A stretch of DNA of 64,000 nucleotides from Thermomicrobium sp. CFH 73360 (GTDB lineage: Bacteria; Chloroflexota; Chloroflexia; Thermomicrobiales; Thermomicrobiaceae): contig NZ_JAMSLS010000001.1 of assembly GCF_023806465.1 (NCBI RefSeq), positions 186,001-250,000 of the forward strand, read 5' to 3'. Made by a program: the position numbers and the translations under genes. The notes under the pieces were generated by a model. The model worked only from the letters and a program-made list of their open reading frames with translations. It ran no database searches and had not been told where the DNA came from. Below, one piece after another: positions 9,163-17,913 of the stretch; the first letter of the stretch is position 1; each line of letters starts with the position of its first letter.

Positions 9163-9597
9163 CTTCATTTCCCTGTGGATAGTATAGCACTGCCCCACCT
9201 GTCAGCGCTGCCCCTACAGAGGTATGGACCATTCTCGGCGCTCACGAATCGCCTGCTCCCCACCTGAACCCACTGCAATCGCACACGTGAGGATCAATCC
9301 AGTCCGACCCACACGATGCCCCACTTCTCTAGAGCAAGCCCCCTTCGTGTCGGTTGCTCCATCCATTGCCCTGAATTTCGTCGAAAAGCTGCACTTTGAG
9401 TCGACTTAATGCACCGTCACTTCCGTCTCGATACCCCTGGGAAGCCCACATGTCGAAATGAGCTGAGACGGGAACACTTTCATTCCTGCATGTGATCCTT
9501 ACGGCTTCGCTCGGCACGTGGGCACAACCTCGCTTCCAGGCGCGCGACGGAAGCACTCGAAATTTCGTCATGGCACACACACGCTTTCACAACTCCG
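9163..9597. other. intergenic region, tRNA-Cys promoter side and adenine deaminase 3' side
   Basis: About 435 bases. The only signal found is TATACT on the minus strand at 9181-9186, correctly placed as the -10 for tRNA-Cys; no convincing -35 lies 16-18 bases further up. The remainder has somewhat lower G+C and carries no supported open frame, repeat or RNA motif that I recognise. Confidence 0.45.
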
Positions 9598-11307
9598 CTA
9601 GCGAAGGATAACCAGCCCTCGATCGGTTACGCGCGCTTCGGGAATCACTGAAAGGGCCATAAACGAGAGTAGAGCGAACGGAGCGGGTACCGTGCTCCCG
9701 AGCTCGCGCGCAACCTGCTCGACGGCCTCGTATTGCGCAGCCACCACCTCCAAGGGTTCCGGCGACAGGATGCCCGCTACCGGTAAGGCCAGTTGCGCGC
9801 GCACCTCCCCAGCAACGACGGCAGCCAGACCACCCCGCATCGCCGCGATCGTCTCGATGGTCCGCAGGATGTCCGCATCATCAACGCCGACCACAACGAT
9901 GTTGTGCGCATCGTGGGCAATCGACGAGCCGATCGCCCCACGCTTCAAGCCAAAACCGCGAACCAGCCCCACACCGATCTGTCCCGTCGCTCGGTGTCGT
10001 TCCACAACGACAAGTTTCAGAAGATCCCGATCCGGATCCGCTTGCACCTCTCCATCCCGGACTGACGGTTCTACTTCGATGGCCCGCGTGACAATCTGGC
10101 CTGGAATCGCCTCCACGGCGACCATGCGGGTGGCTGCCGGAATACGCAGCTGCGCCGGCTCGACCGGCGCGATGTGCACGGTGTCGAGAAGCCACGCAGG
10201 AATTGCTCGCTCGACCGTGAAGCGTGCTTTTCCGTCTTCTGCAACAACGTCGCCACGGAACAGTACGAGCGAGGGCCGGATGTCGTCAAGGCGCTCGAAG
10301 ACTACCAGATTGGCCCAGTACCCCGGCGCCACTAAGCCATATCCATCGAGTCCCCAGTACTCGGCGGTATTCAGGGTAGCCAGGCGGATCGCTCGAATCG
10401 GGTCGAGTCCAGCCGCGATAGCCTTCCGTACGATCGCATCCACGTGACCGTCATGGAGCAGCGTCGCGCAGTCGCGATCGTCGCTGGCGAAGCAGCACTG
10501 TGGGTAGGTTGCGTCGGTCACTAGGGGAAGGAGCTCCAGCAAGTTATGCTCCGTGGAGCCCTCACGGATCATGATGCGCAGCCCACGACGCAGCTTCTCG
10601 CGTGCTTCTTCCAGCCGCGTTGACTCATGATCTGAGCCCATACCCGAAGCGATATACGCATTCAAACGATGCCCGCGCAAGCCCGGTGCATGCCCATCGC
10701 GACGCCGTGCTGGCAAGCTCAACTTCTCGTAGATCTCTGTATCTCCCGCAAGGACACCGGGGAAGTTCATCATCTCACCAAGCGCGACGGCATTGGGAAG
10801 CGCAAGCCCTTCCCGGATCGTCGCTGCGTCCATGACCGCTCCAGCACTTTCGTACGGGCTCGCTGGCACACAGGAGGGAATGGTAAAAAAGACATCTAGC
10901 GGAAACGCCGCGGATGCCTCAGCCAAGGCCCGAATGCCAGGTAGACCGACCACGTTCGCAATTTCGTGCGGATCGGTCACCACCGCTCCAGTACCATGCG
11001 GGACGACAGCTCGCGCGAACTGGTCAATCCACAAAAGTGAACTTTCTACATGCACGTGTCCATCGATAAAGGACGGTGCCAGATAGGCGCCAGCGAGATC
11101 GATTTCCCGCTCACCGGCAGGATAGTCTCCGACACCCGCAATTCGTCCATAGACGATCGCGACATCGGCTTCTTCGATCTCTCCGCTCGCCACGTTGACG
11201 ACGCGCGCGTGCCGCAGGACGAGATCTGCCGGCTCCTCTCCCAACGCCACGCGAAGCAGTCGTCGCCACTGCTCGAGTGCCAATCCCTCGATCCCTAGAC
11301 TCACCAT
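9598..11307 (-). CDS. ade: adenine deaminase
   Basis: 569 residues, the usual length of the AdeC family; GAGAGGAGG precedes the ATG. It hydrolyses adenine to hypoxanthine and ammonia in purine salvage. After an N-terminal small domain, the amidohydrolase barrel has the metal site FIDGHVHVESS, then VVTDPHEIANV, DGHAPGLRG, SDHESTRLEEA, IMIREGS and FASDDRD, all in the family's order. The C-terminal region has SIAHDAHNIVVVG, typical of bacterial adenine deaminases. It is the last gene of a merR/unknown/ade operon, 13 bases after its upstream neighbour. Confidence 0.95.
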   Translation of the reverse strand: MVSLGIEGLALEQWRRLLRVALGEEPADLVLRHARVVNVASGEIEEADVAIVYGRIAGVGDYPAGEREIDLAGAYLAPSFIDGHVHVESSLLWIDQFARAVVPHGTGAVVTDPHEIANVVGLPGIRALAEASAAFPLDVFFTIPSCVPASPYESAGAVMDAATIREGLALPNAVALGEMMNFPGVLAGDTEIYEKLSLPARRRDGHAPGLRGHRLNAYIASGMGSDHESTRLEEAREKLRRGLRIMIREGSTEHNLLELLPLVTDATYPQCCFASDDRDCATLLHDGHVDAIVRKAIAAGLDPIRAIRLATLNTAEYWGLDGYGLVAPGYWANLVVFERLDDIRPSLVLFRGDVVAEDGKARFTVERAIPAWLLDTVHIAPVEPAQLRIPAATRMVAVEAIPGQIVTRAIEVEPSVRDGEVQADPDRDLLKLVVVERHRATGQIGVGLVRGFGLKRGAIGSSIAHDAHNIVVVGVDDADILRTIETIAAMRGGLAAVVAGEVRAQLALPVAGILSPEPLEVVAAQYEAVEQVARELGSTVPAPFALLSFMALSVIPEARVTDRGLVILR

Positions 11308-11320
11308 GGCGATCCTCCTC

Positions 11321-11794
11321 TCAGTCGAGGAGCCGTGCCTCGATCCGCGTCAGCAACTCATCCAACTGCTCCAAGAGCGACGACACCACGTCGGGCAACA
11401 TGCTACCAGCACTAAACGGGATCTCAGTACTCAGGCGTACCCCGACACCGTGCTCCTGTTCGTCCCACCAGGCATCCGAGAGTAGCTCTTCGCCAGGGGC
11501 AAGTGGTGCACTCCGAATCGTCTCGACAAGGCGTGTGAGCGTCATGCGTGCCAGACGCTCTCTGATCATCCGTCGTCTCTCATCCTCTTCGTCGAAGAAG
11601 AGACCAGGTGAGACGTCCCACACCTCGACCAGATACCCGTCCGAACCGATGCGGACATCAACTCTTCCAGCCTCGGTATCGCAGGCCACGAGCCAGCGGC
11701 CGTCTTCACTATAGAGTGGATATGCCCAAAATCCAGCGGCCCGAAGCACCTGAACGACCGGTTCTAAGGCAGCTCGTGTGTCACACCTCGTCAT
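11321..11794 (-). CDS. conserved-looking protein of unknown function in the merR-ade operon
   Basis: 157 residues, acidic, with no signal peptide or membrane segment. An N-terminal alpha/beta part (residues 10-60) contains ALEPVVQVLRAAGFWAYPL and a DVRIGSDGYLVEVWDV beta region. A helical C-terminal tail is rich in Leu and Glu. I do not recognise a family. The start overlaps the merR stop by 14 bases and ade follows 13 bases later, so it is almost certainly co-expressed with adenine deaminase. Roles as effector-binding partner or purine-linked accessory protein are conceivable but unsupported. Confidence 0.65.
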   Translation of the reverse strand: MTRCDTRAALEPVVQVLRAAGFWAYPLYSEDGRWLVACDTEAGRVDVRIGSDGYLVEVWDVSPGLFFDEEDERRRMIRERLARMTLTRLVETIRSAPLAPGEELLSDAWWDEQEHGVGVRLSTEIPFSAGSMLPDVVSSLLEQLDELLTRIEARLLD

Positions 11795-12194
11795 CGTCCG
11801 CCCTCACCCTGTCATCTGCGAGGAGACGCCGAGCGACCTCAGCAAGCGCCTCTACTTGCTCTCGTACGTGGGCAGGCAAATCGGCTTGCGCCATCAGTAT
11901 TACCCCTGGCCGAAGTTCCCAGCGATACCAGACCGTCGCCTGAAGATCTAGGCTTTCACTTACCCGCGTCAGCTCGGATCGAATCTCCTCCAAACCCAGT
12001 CGGCGTGCACGCAGTTGTTGGATGACCTTGAGCCGCTGGAGATGGGCGGTACCATACCGGGCAGTCGGTCCGCGCCCCACAGGTGGTGGCAGCAACCCGC
12101 GCGCTACATAGTAGCGGATCCGGCGTGGCGGCACGCCAGAGCGCTCAGCGAGTTCCTGAATGCTCATCGCTCGTTGGTTCGCGTCCACTCGCAT
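11781..12194 (-). CDS. MerR-family transcriptional regulator
   Basis: 137 residues from ATG 12194; a second ATG at 12167 would start nearer the fold. The winged helix MSIQELAERSGVPPRRIRYY, then ARGLLPPPVGRGPTARYG, is a standard MerR reader head followed by the dimerisation helix QLRARRLGLEEIRSEL. The C-terminal effector region is short, with no Cys cluster, so a metal-sensing role is unlikely. It heads the operon with the unknown protein and adenine deaminase and is divergent from the BtpA-like gene with only 77 bases between starts, a likely shared control region. Confidence 0.85.
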   Translation of the reverse strand: MRVDANQRAMSIQELAERSGVPPRRIRYYVARGLLPPPVGRGPTARYGTAHLQRLKVIQQLRARRLGLEEIRSELTRVSESLDLQATVWYRWELRPGVILMAQADLPAHVREQVEALAEVARRLLADDRVRADDDEV

Positions 12195-12271
12195 GAAGCA
12201 CCCGTCACCTTTGCCTGTATGAAGTATGCTCGCTATCAGGCCGACAATCGTCATGAAGGGTGAAGGTATCG

Positions 12272-13096
12272 ATGGAGAAGCACAAGACGGACTTTTGGCA
12301 GTCGCCCTTCCTGCTCGTCGGTGTCGTCCATCTTTTACCCCTACCAGGAACTCCACGCTTCACCGGCTCGTTGGTGACCGTTCGTGAGCGCGCGCTCCGA
12401 GACGCTGAGGCGTACGTGCGTGGTGGTGCACACGCACTGCTCATCGAGAACTTTGGCGATGTTCCCTTCCGCAAGGAGCGTGTCGAACCCCATGTGATCG
12501 CTGCAATGGCACTCATTGTCGAGGACATTCGCCGAGCAACCGGGTTGCCAATCGGTGTGAATGTCCTTCGGAACGATGCACTGGCTGCACTCGGGATCGC
12601 CGCGGCCACAGGAGCCCGCTTCATTCGCGTCAACGTCCACGTCGGTGCGATGCTGACTGATCAAGGAATCATCGAGGGGAAGGCCGATGAGACGCTGCGC
12701 TACCGGACATTGCTTGGCGCATCTGTCCAAATCTGGGCCGACGTTCATGTCAAGCACGGTACCCCTCTCACTCCACAGCCACTCGAGGAAGCGGCGGTCG
12801 AAACGGTCGAGCGTGGACTTGCCGACGCGCTCATCGTCACCGGGTCATCCACGGGGCAACCTCCGCGCCTTGAGCACGCCACCAGTATTCGGCAGAAGCT
12901 TCCAGGTGTCCCACTTCTTCTCGGCAGCGGTATCACGCCGCAGAACGTCGCATCGTTTCTTCGCGTGGCGAATGGGGCCATTGTTGGGACGTGGGTGAAG
13001 GTGGAAGGGATAGTCCACAACCCGGTCGACGAGCATCGTGTTCGCCAACTCGTCCAAACGATCGCGACGCTCGTCCCCATCCGCCATGCTGGATGA
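12272..13096 (+). CDS. BtpA/SgcQ family TIM-barrel protein
   Basis: 274 residues from ATG 12272, preceded by AAGG; an in-frame GTG at 12260 is possible. The sequence has VGVVHLLPLPGTPRF, then ALLIENFGDVPF, IGVNVLRNDALAALGIAAAT, FIRVNVHVGAMLTDQGI, the repeat-like ADALIVTGSSTG and LLLGSGITPQNV. This is the characteristic order of the BtpA family. Cyanobacterial BtpA is required for stable photosystem I, and SgcQ belongs to a sugar cluster. This genome region has no photosynthesis genes, so the role is probably metabolic, with phosphate binding at the GSGI loop. Divergent from the merR-ade operon. Confidence 0.88.
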   Translation: MEKHKTDFWQSPFLLVGVVHLLPLPGTPRFTGSLVTVRERALRDAEAYVRGGAHALLIENFGDVPFRKERVEPHVIAAMALIVEDIRRATGLPIGVNVLRNDALAALGIAAATGARFIRVNVHVGAMLTDQGIIEGKADETLRYRTLLGASVQIWADVHVKHGTPLTPQPLEEAAVETVERGLADALIVTGSSTGQPPRLEHATSIRQKLPGVPLLLGSGITPQNVASFLRVANGAIVGTWVKVEGIVHNPVDEHRVRQLVQTIATLVPIRHAG

Positions 13097-13246
13097 AGGC
13101 AATCCGAATGCCCTGTGCGCTCGAGGCCTCCATACCCTGCGAGACAAGAGAGAAATCATGCGTCGAGGAAATCCGCCGTGGCCGCTTCGGTTACCGTCGT
13201 GCCACAACCCAGGAGTGCCACAATGAGTGAACTTCTCGGATTCACC

Positions 13247-14932
13247 TCACTGTGTGGGCCGGATATCAATGACATCCAATTCCACTCGGTCTTGACCATT
13301 CCAGGAAGTCCGTCGAAGCGTGAACGCGATGTCAATCCGGCCCATGCGACGCAGCCGCTCGTATTCTTCGCCACCTTCAAACCACACTGCCTGCCGTATC
13401 GTACCGTCCCCCGCCACAACCGTAAACCGCAAGTGACGGCCATCCTGAGTTCGCCAGACATCCACTGCTGACACGTTGCGTAGGAGACACCGTGGTACCG
13501 GATTCCCATGGCCAAACGGTTCCAAGCGGGAGAGCATCTCCCATGTATCAAGCGAGATCTGAAAAGGATGGAGTTCGAGATCGAGGTCGAGCGGCAGCGC
13601 TGGTTCGCGATCACCAAATGCCTCCGAAGCCAATTGCAGAAGGCGAGCCTCGAGTTCGGCAATCCGTTCGGTCGGGAGCGTCAATCCTGCCGCCGCGCTG
13701 TGTCCACCATGATCGAGCAAAAGATCCCGGCAGCGCTCCAATGCTGCCGAAATATCGAATCCATCCACACTTCGCGCCGAGCCGCGACTGACGTCTTCAC
13801 TCTGAGAAAGGAGGACAACAGGTCGCGCATATCGACTGACAAGCTTACTCGCTGCCAACCCAACAAGTCCCACATGCCAGGCTTCGTCGGCCAACACGAG
13901 GACAGGAGGGAGCGTGGAGCGGACGCGAAGATGCTGTTCTGCCTGGCGGAGCATCTGCTCAATGGCGCGCTGACGCGCCGCGTTCAATTCGGAAAGCCGC
14001 CGTGCTAGTCGCTGAGCATGATCGACGTCCTCTGCTAAGAGCAGGTCGAGCGCCAGCTGCGGATCATCCATCCTCCCGGCCGCGTTCAGCCGTGGTCCGA
14101 GCACATATCCGCAGTGCCAACTCGTAATGCGACGCTCGCGGTCGCTGCCTAGACCAGCAACGGCCGCGAGGACTCGCAGACCGATCGGCGCTGAGTCCCA
14201 GAACCGCTCGAGGCCGGAGGCGACCAGCGTCCGGTTTGTCTCAACCAACGGTACGACATCAGCGACCGTCCCAAGCGCGACAAGCGGAAGATACCGTGCA
14301 GCAGCACGATCGCCCAAGAGCGCACGCGCGAATTGGTAGGCCACTCCAACCGCCGCCAACGTTCGAAACACAGGGGGCGCATCCGGCCGCTTGACGGAGA
14401 CGAAAACGAGATCTTCTGGCCAATCCAGACGATGCACATCGTGGTGATCGAGCACAATGACCGGAATGCCGGCTTTCTGGACAGCACACAGTGCGTCCCA
14501 GTCCCCTGTCCCACAATCGACAGTGACAAGCAGGGAGGGGTTCTGCTCCACGATGCGTGGGACATGGTGAGGATGAAATCCGTATCCGTCGTGTAATCGA
14601 TGGGGGACAATTGGTTTCACCACGAGGCCGAGTTCCCGGAAAACGAACGTCAAGAGCGCGGTCGCGGTCAGCCCATCGACGTCGTAATCGCCAAAGACCA
14701 CGACCGGTCGGGACGATTGGCGGATCGCCTGGATCAGCAGGACGGCCCGCTGCAAATCCGGCAGCCCCCTTGGATCAGGCAAATCGTCATGTCGCGGGGA
14801 GAGAAACCGTTGCGCCGCATCCCGGTCACGGATGCCACGGCGATAGAGTACCGCACTGAGCAATGGATGCTCCGTCAGGGACCACGCGACATCGGCAAGT
14901 GCGTCTGGCTCGCGCCAGCGATAACGAGACAT
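13247..14932 (-). CDS. recJ: single-stranded-DNA-specific exonuclease RecJ
   Basis: 561 residues. It degrades single-stranded DNA 5' to 3' in recombination and mismatch repair. The DHH domain has VVVFGDYDVDGLTATALL, the Asp of LLVTVDCGTGD, and LDHHDVHRLDWPEDLVFVSV. VALGTVADVVPL follows. The DHHA1 domain has DEAWHVGLVGLAASKLVSRY and LDHGGHSAAAGLTLP. The C-terminal OB fold ends at DVIDIRPTQ. The start MSRYRWREP fits the common RecJ beginning, with GAGG upstream. No missing catalytic residue. It lies between the BtpA-like gene and the DtxR-type regulator. Confidence 0.96.
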   Translation of the reverse strand: MSRYRWREPDALADVAWSLTEHPLLSAVLYRRGIRDRDAAQRFLSPRHDDLPDPRGLPDLQRAVLLIQAIRQSSRPVVVFGDYDVDGLTATALLTFVFRELGLVVKPIVPHRLHDGYGFHPHHVPRIVEQNPSLLVTVDCGTGDWDALCAVQKAGIPVIVLDHHDVHRLDWPEDLVFVSVKRPDAPPVFRTLAAVGVAYQFARALLGDRAAARYLPLVALGTVADVVPLVETNRTLVASGLERFWDSAPIGLRVLAAVAGLGSDRERRITSWHCGYVLGPRLNAAGRMDDPQLALDLLLAEDVDHAQRLARRLSELNAARQRAIEQMLRQAEQHLRVRSTLPPVLVLADEAWHVGLVGLAASKLVSRYARPVVLLSQSEDVSRGSARSVDGFDISAALERCRDLLLDHGGHSAAAGLTLPTERIAELEARLLQLASEAFGDREPALPLDLDLELHPFQISLDTWEMLSRLEPFGHGNPVPRCLLRNVSAVDVWRTQDGRHLRFTVVAGDGTIRQAVWFEGGEEYERLRRMGRIDIAFTLRRTSWNGQDRVELDVIDIRPTQ

Positions 14933-15044
14933 GGCACCGGTCCTCACGACGGAATGTCGGGGGCCACGGGCGCTATCAAGAAGAACGCCCAGTAGACAAG
15001 GACCGTGGCCTCTCTCGTCCTCGTGGAGATCACAGCCCCTTGCG

Positions 15045-15773
15045 TCACACTCGTCTCCGCTCGAGCTGTGCATCAGAGTCAGGAGCTTTGTCGACGGCCA
15101 CAAAGATTGCGCGTGTCAGGGGCGTGCCAACGTAGTGCTCCTGGGTGCCCACGCGGATACGCAAGGGGCCTTCGAACGGTAGACGTTCGAGGACTTCTAC
15201 CCGCATGCCTGGTCGGATGCCAAGTTCGGCAAGATAGCGTAGTTGGGCACGATCGTGATCCGCAACGTGAAGCACCTCAACTGACTGTCCCGGTGACACG
15301 TCCTCTAATCGCACGCAGGGGCGTTCCGGCAAGGAGCCGTCACTACGAGGGATCGGATGACCATGGGGATCAGCGGTGGGGAAGCCGAGTCGTGCGTCGA
15401 TCCAGGATTCGAGCTCCTCAGATAGCCCATGCTCGAGCCGATCCGCCTCCTCGTGAACTGCATCCCATGGGTACCCAAGAAGCTCGGTCAGAAAGAGCTC
15501 GAGGAGACGATGATGCCGAATTACTTCCAGTGCCACGTCGCGCCCGCGATCTGTCAAGCGCACACCGCGGTACGGCTGATGCTCGACCAAATGCAGTGCG
15601 GCCAGACGCTTCAGCATATTTGTCACTGAGGGACTCTGCACACCGAGCCGCTCGGCAATCGCCTGCGTGGTGACCCGTCCCTCCTCGCGTTCAAGTGCGA
15701 AGATGACCTTCAGGTAGTCCTCCATGGCATGCGTGATCGGCAACCGGCCCCCGGATCGTCTTTGCTGCCGCAC
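15045..15773 (-). CDS. DtxR/MntR-family metal-dependent repressor with FeoA-like domain
   Basis: 242 residues from a GTG with AGGGAG seven bases upstream. The N-terminal winged helix begins ITHAMEDYLKVIFALEREEG and its recognition region is LGVQSPSVTNMLKRL. The dimerisation/metal domain follows with HHRLLELFLTELLGYPW, EADRLEH and DPHGHPIP, the usual DtxR-family metal-binding segments. The C-terminal SH3-like (FeoA) domain spans about residues 165-232. It represses metal-uptake genes in the presence of Fe(II) or Mn(II); which metal is not decidable here and no transporter is adjacent. It shares a 90-base divergent promoter region with the metallophosphoesterase gene. Confidence 0.93.
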   Translation of the reverse strand: MRQQRRSGGRLPITHAMEDYLKVIFALEREEGRVTTQAIAERLGVQSPSVTNMLKRLAALHLVEHQPYRGVRLTDRGRDVALEVIRHHRLLELFLTELLGYPWDAVHEEADRLEHGLSEELESWIDARLGFPTADPHGHPIPRSDGSLPERPCVRLEDVSPGQSVEVLHVADHDRAQLRYLAELGIRPGMRVEVLERLPFEGPLRIRVGTQEHYVGTPLTRAIFVAVDKAPDSDAQLERRRV

Positions 15774-15826
15774 TGGTACACTCCCTGCGACCTGCGCCCA
15801 ATGCGGGCGCGAACTCCAAGTCAAGC

Positions 15827-15853
15827 CAAGTATACGTTGAACACTTGTTCGAA
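15827..15853. promoter_or_regulatory. LexA-like box within the dtxR/metallophosphoesterase divergent promoter
   Basis: TTGAACACTTGTTCGAA (15837-15853) contains GAAC-N4-GTTC, the SOS-box core of Gram-positive-type LexA (consensus CGAAC-N4-GTTCG). An overlapping dyad CAAGT-N11-ACTTG spans 15827-15847 and includes TATAC, which can serve as part of a -10 in either direction. The box lies 11-27 bases before the metallophosphoesterase GTG. LexA control is inference; the box could also be used by another dimeric regulator. Confidence 0.45.
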
Positions 15854-15863
15854 GGACAGTGCA

Positions 15864-16796
15864 GTGACCTCAAAGAATCTCCCACCGAGGCGAGTGATTC
15901 CGTGGGTGAGTGCGCTCGGTCTCCTTATGCTCGCGCGCACCAGTCTTGAGCCGCGACGACTACAGTTTCGCATCATCCGTATCAGTCTTCCGCGGATCGA
16001 CGCCCTCCCGACTAGCCTCCGCCTTGCCTTCCTTACCGATTTCCATATCGGCGGCCCTGGTCCAAGTACTGCCCTCACGCATGCGGCATTTGAGCAGCTC
16101 CGTGCTTGGAAGCCCGATATCGTCCTCCTGGGCGGCGACTACTTCGACCAGGGACGTATTATCCCGACGACCGCATTCGATACCCTTACCCTGTTTCCCC
16201 GTGTTTACGCAGTTCTTGGGAATCACGACCACCGACGTGGCCCTGAGAACGCGTCCGCAATCGCGCGTTTCCTTGCATCCCGGGGCGCCGTTGTTCTCCA
16301 GAACGAGCGACTCCATGTGACAGTCGAACGAGACCACCGCGTCATGACGGTCGAACTCGTCGGTCTGGACGATCCCTACACTGGCCTCGATGATCCAAGT
16401 TTGCTGGCAAATCCACCCGGTGCCGTTCCCCGTATCCTACTCGCACACGCACCACTGCTTCTTGACCGTATCCCTCTTGGGTGCGCCGATCTGGCACTCT
16501 TCGGTCACACCCACTGGGGTCAAATCCGGCTCACACCTTCCGGGCAGATCGGACCCCTCGATGCGGCTTGGTACCTTGACCGAATGAGACGGAAGCCGCA
16601 CTCACGACTGCAACGCGGCTGGTTCTGGGAACGCGGTATGCTCGCCTACGTGAGTGCAGGGATCGGCTTGACACAACTGCCATTCCGCCTCTTCGCGCCC
16701 CCCGAAGTGCTCCTTCTCGAGTTCGATGCAGAGGCCACGGATCCATGCTGGCCATGCGACGATCCCCGACGATTCGTTCGAGTGGCAAACTCGTAG
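15864..16796 (+). CDS. membrane-anchored calcineurin-like metallophosphoesterase
   Basis: 310 residues from a GTG with GAAGGA eight bases away. A hydrophobic N-terminal stretch (IPWVSALGLLMLA, about residues 11-23) is a probable membrane anchor or uncleaved signal. The catalytic domain follows the YkuE/YaeI-type order: LAFLTDFHIGG (D-x-H), DIVLLGGDYFDQG (GGDY instead of GDh), YAVLGNHDHRRG (GNHD), LLAHAPLL and LALFGHTHWGQIRL (GHTH). It contains all metal ligands of the two-metal site. Relatives with this architecture act on UDP-glucose-lipid or unknown phosphoesters at the membrane. A LexA-like box overlaps its promoter. Confidence 0.9.
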   Translation: MTSKNLPPRRVIPWVSALGLLMLARTSLEPRRLQFRIIRISLPRIDALPTSLRLAFLTDFHIGGPGPSTALTHAAFEQLRAWKPDIVLLGGDYFDQGRIIPTTAFDTLTLFPRVYAVLGNHDHRRGPENASAIARFLASRGAVVLQNERLHVTVERDHRVMTVELVGLDDPYTGLDDPSLLANPPGAVPRILLAHAPLLLDRIPLGCADLALFGHTHWGQIRLTPSGQIGPLDAAWYLDRMRRKPHSRLQRGWFWERGMLAYVSAGIGLTQLPFRLFAPPEVLLLEFDAEATDPCWPCDDPRRFVRVANS

Positions 16797-16824
16797 TAAC
16801 CTGGCGAACCCGGGGAGGCAAGCG

Positions 16825-17913
16825 ATGGAGAATCCGGTTCGGATTTTGGCGATCGATGCCGGCGCCGGAACACAGGACATCGTTCTTTACGAGTCGAACC
16901 GGACCCCCGAAAACTGTGTCAAACTCGTCCTGCCGTCGCAGACTCAGATCGTCGCGGAACGAATCCGCGCGATCACGATCCGAGGAAACCCACTCTATCT
17001 CGCCGGGACAGTGATGGGTGGCGGAGCAAGTAGCGACGCCATCCGGGCCCATCTCGCCGCCGGCCTTCCTGTGAGCGCACATCCTGATGCTGCTCGGACG
17101 TTGCACAACGATCTCGAGCGTGTCCGCTCTCTGGGTATCGAGCTCACTGAAGTCCCGCCTCTCGGAGCGGAGGTCGTCTGGCTCGGCGATGTGGACGTCG
17201 TGGCTCTGACGACAGCGCTCCGCCTTTTTGAGGTCGAACCACCAGCACTTTGGGCAATCGCCGTGCAGGATCACGGCTATGACGAGCACGAGGCGGCACA
17301 CGAGTACCGCTACCAGTTCCTGCGTGATCTTCTTGTCCAAACGAACGATGTGCGTTTCCTTGCCTTCCGCACGCCTCCTTCGTATCTCCTCCGGATGCGA
17401 GCAGTTCAGCGACTCGTCCCTGGTTGCGTCCTCATGGATACAGGGCCCGCTGCTGTCCTCGGTGCGCTCTGCGATCCAGTAGTCTGGCGTGCCGCTCGAC
17501 ATGAGGGAGCTGTCGTCGTCAATGTCGGAAACATGCACACCTTCGCTGTTGCCGTTCGTGGTGTCCAAATTTATGGGTTATTCGAACACCACACGGGTGG
17601 AATCACTTCGCAGGTTCTCCAGGAACTCGTTGATGCGCTCCAGTTCGGACGCCTCACGCACGACCGGGTCATCCATCTTGGTGGACATGGCGCGGTGCTT
17701 ACTGCCGAGTACAGGCGAGCAGCACCGTTCCCCTTCGTGGCCATCACCGGACCAAACCGCTCCCTCGCACGATCCCTCGGCTGGTACGAGGCGGCCCCCT
17801 ATGGCGACATGATGGTGACCGGTGCCTACGGATTGGTCGAAGCGACACTTCGGTTGCTCGAGCAGGAGACTGGCAGGAAACAGCCAACCCTGCTGCCACA
17901 GGCCGACAGTTAG
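16825..17913 (+). CDS. DUF1786 family protein (actin/ASKHA-like fold suspected)
   Basis: 362 residues with GGGGAGG six bases before the ATG. It starts VRILAIDAGAGTQDIVLY, a phosphate-1-like loop of actin/hexokinase-type ATPases, and later shows CVLMDTGPAAVLGAL and VVVNVGNMHTFAVAV, a possible second phosphate loop. EHHTGGIT and TGAYGLVEA follow. These match DUF1786, a family annotated mostly in archaea as putative pyruvate-formate-lyase-activating-like, without biochemical proof and with no radical-SAM Cys motif here. ATP binding is an inference from the loops. Its stop overlaps that of the convergent polyprenyl synthase gene. Confidence 0.75.
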   Translation: MENPVRILAIDAGAGTQDIVLYESNRTPENCVKLVLPSQTQIVAERIRAITIRGNPLYLAGTVMGGGASSDAIRAHLAAGLPVSAHPDAARTLHNDLERVRSLGIELTEVPPLGAEVVWLGDVDVVALTTALRLFEVEPPALWAIAVQDHGYDEHEAAHEYRYQFLRDLLVQTNDVRFLAFRTPPSYLLRMRAVQRLVPGCVLMDTGPAAVLGALCDPVVWRAARHEGAVVVNVGNMHTFAVAVRGVQIYGLFEHHTGGITSQVLQELVDALQFGRLTHDRVIHLGGHGAVLTAEYRRAAPFPFVAITGPNRSLARSLGWYEAAPYGDMMVTGAYGLVEATLRLLEQETGRKQPTLLPQADS

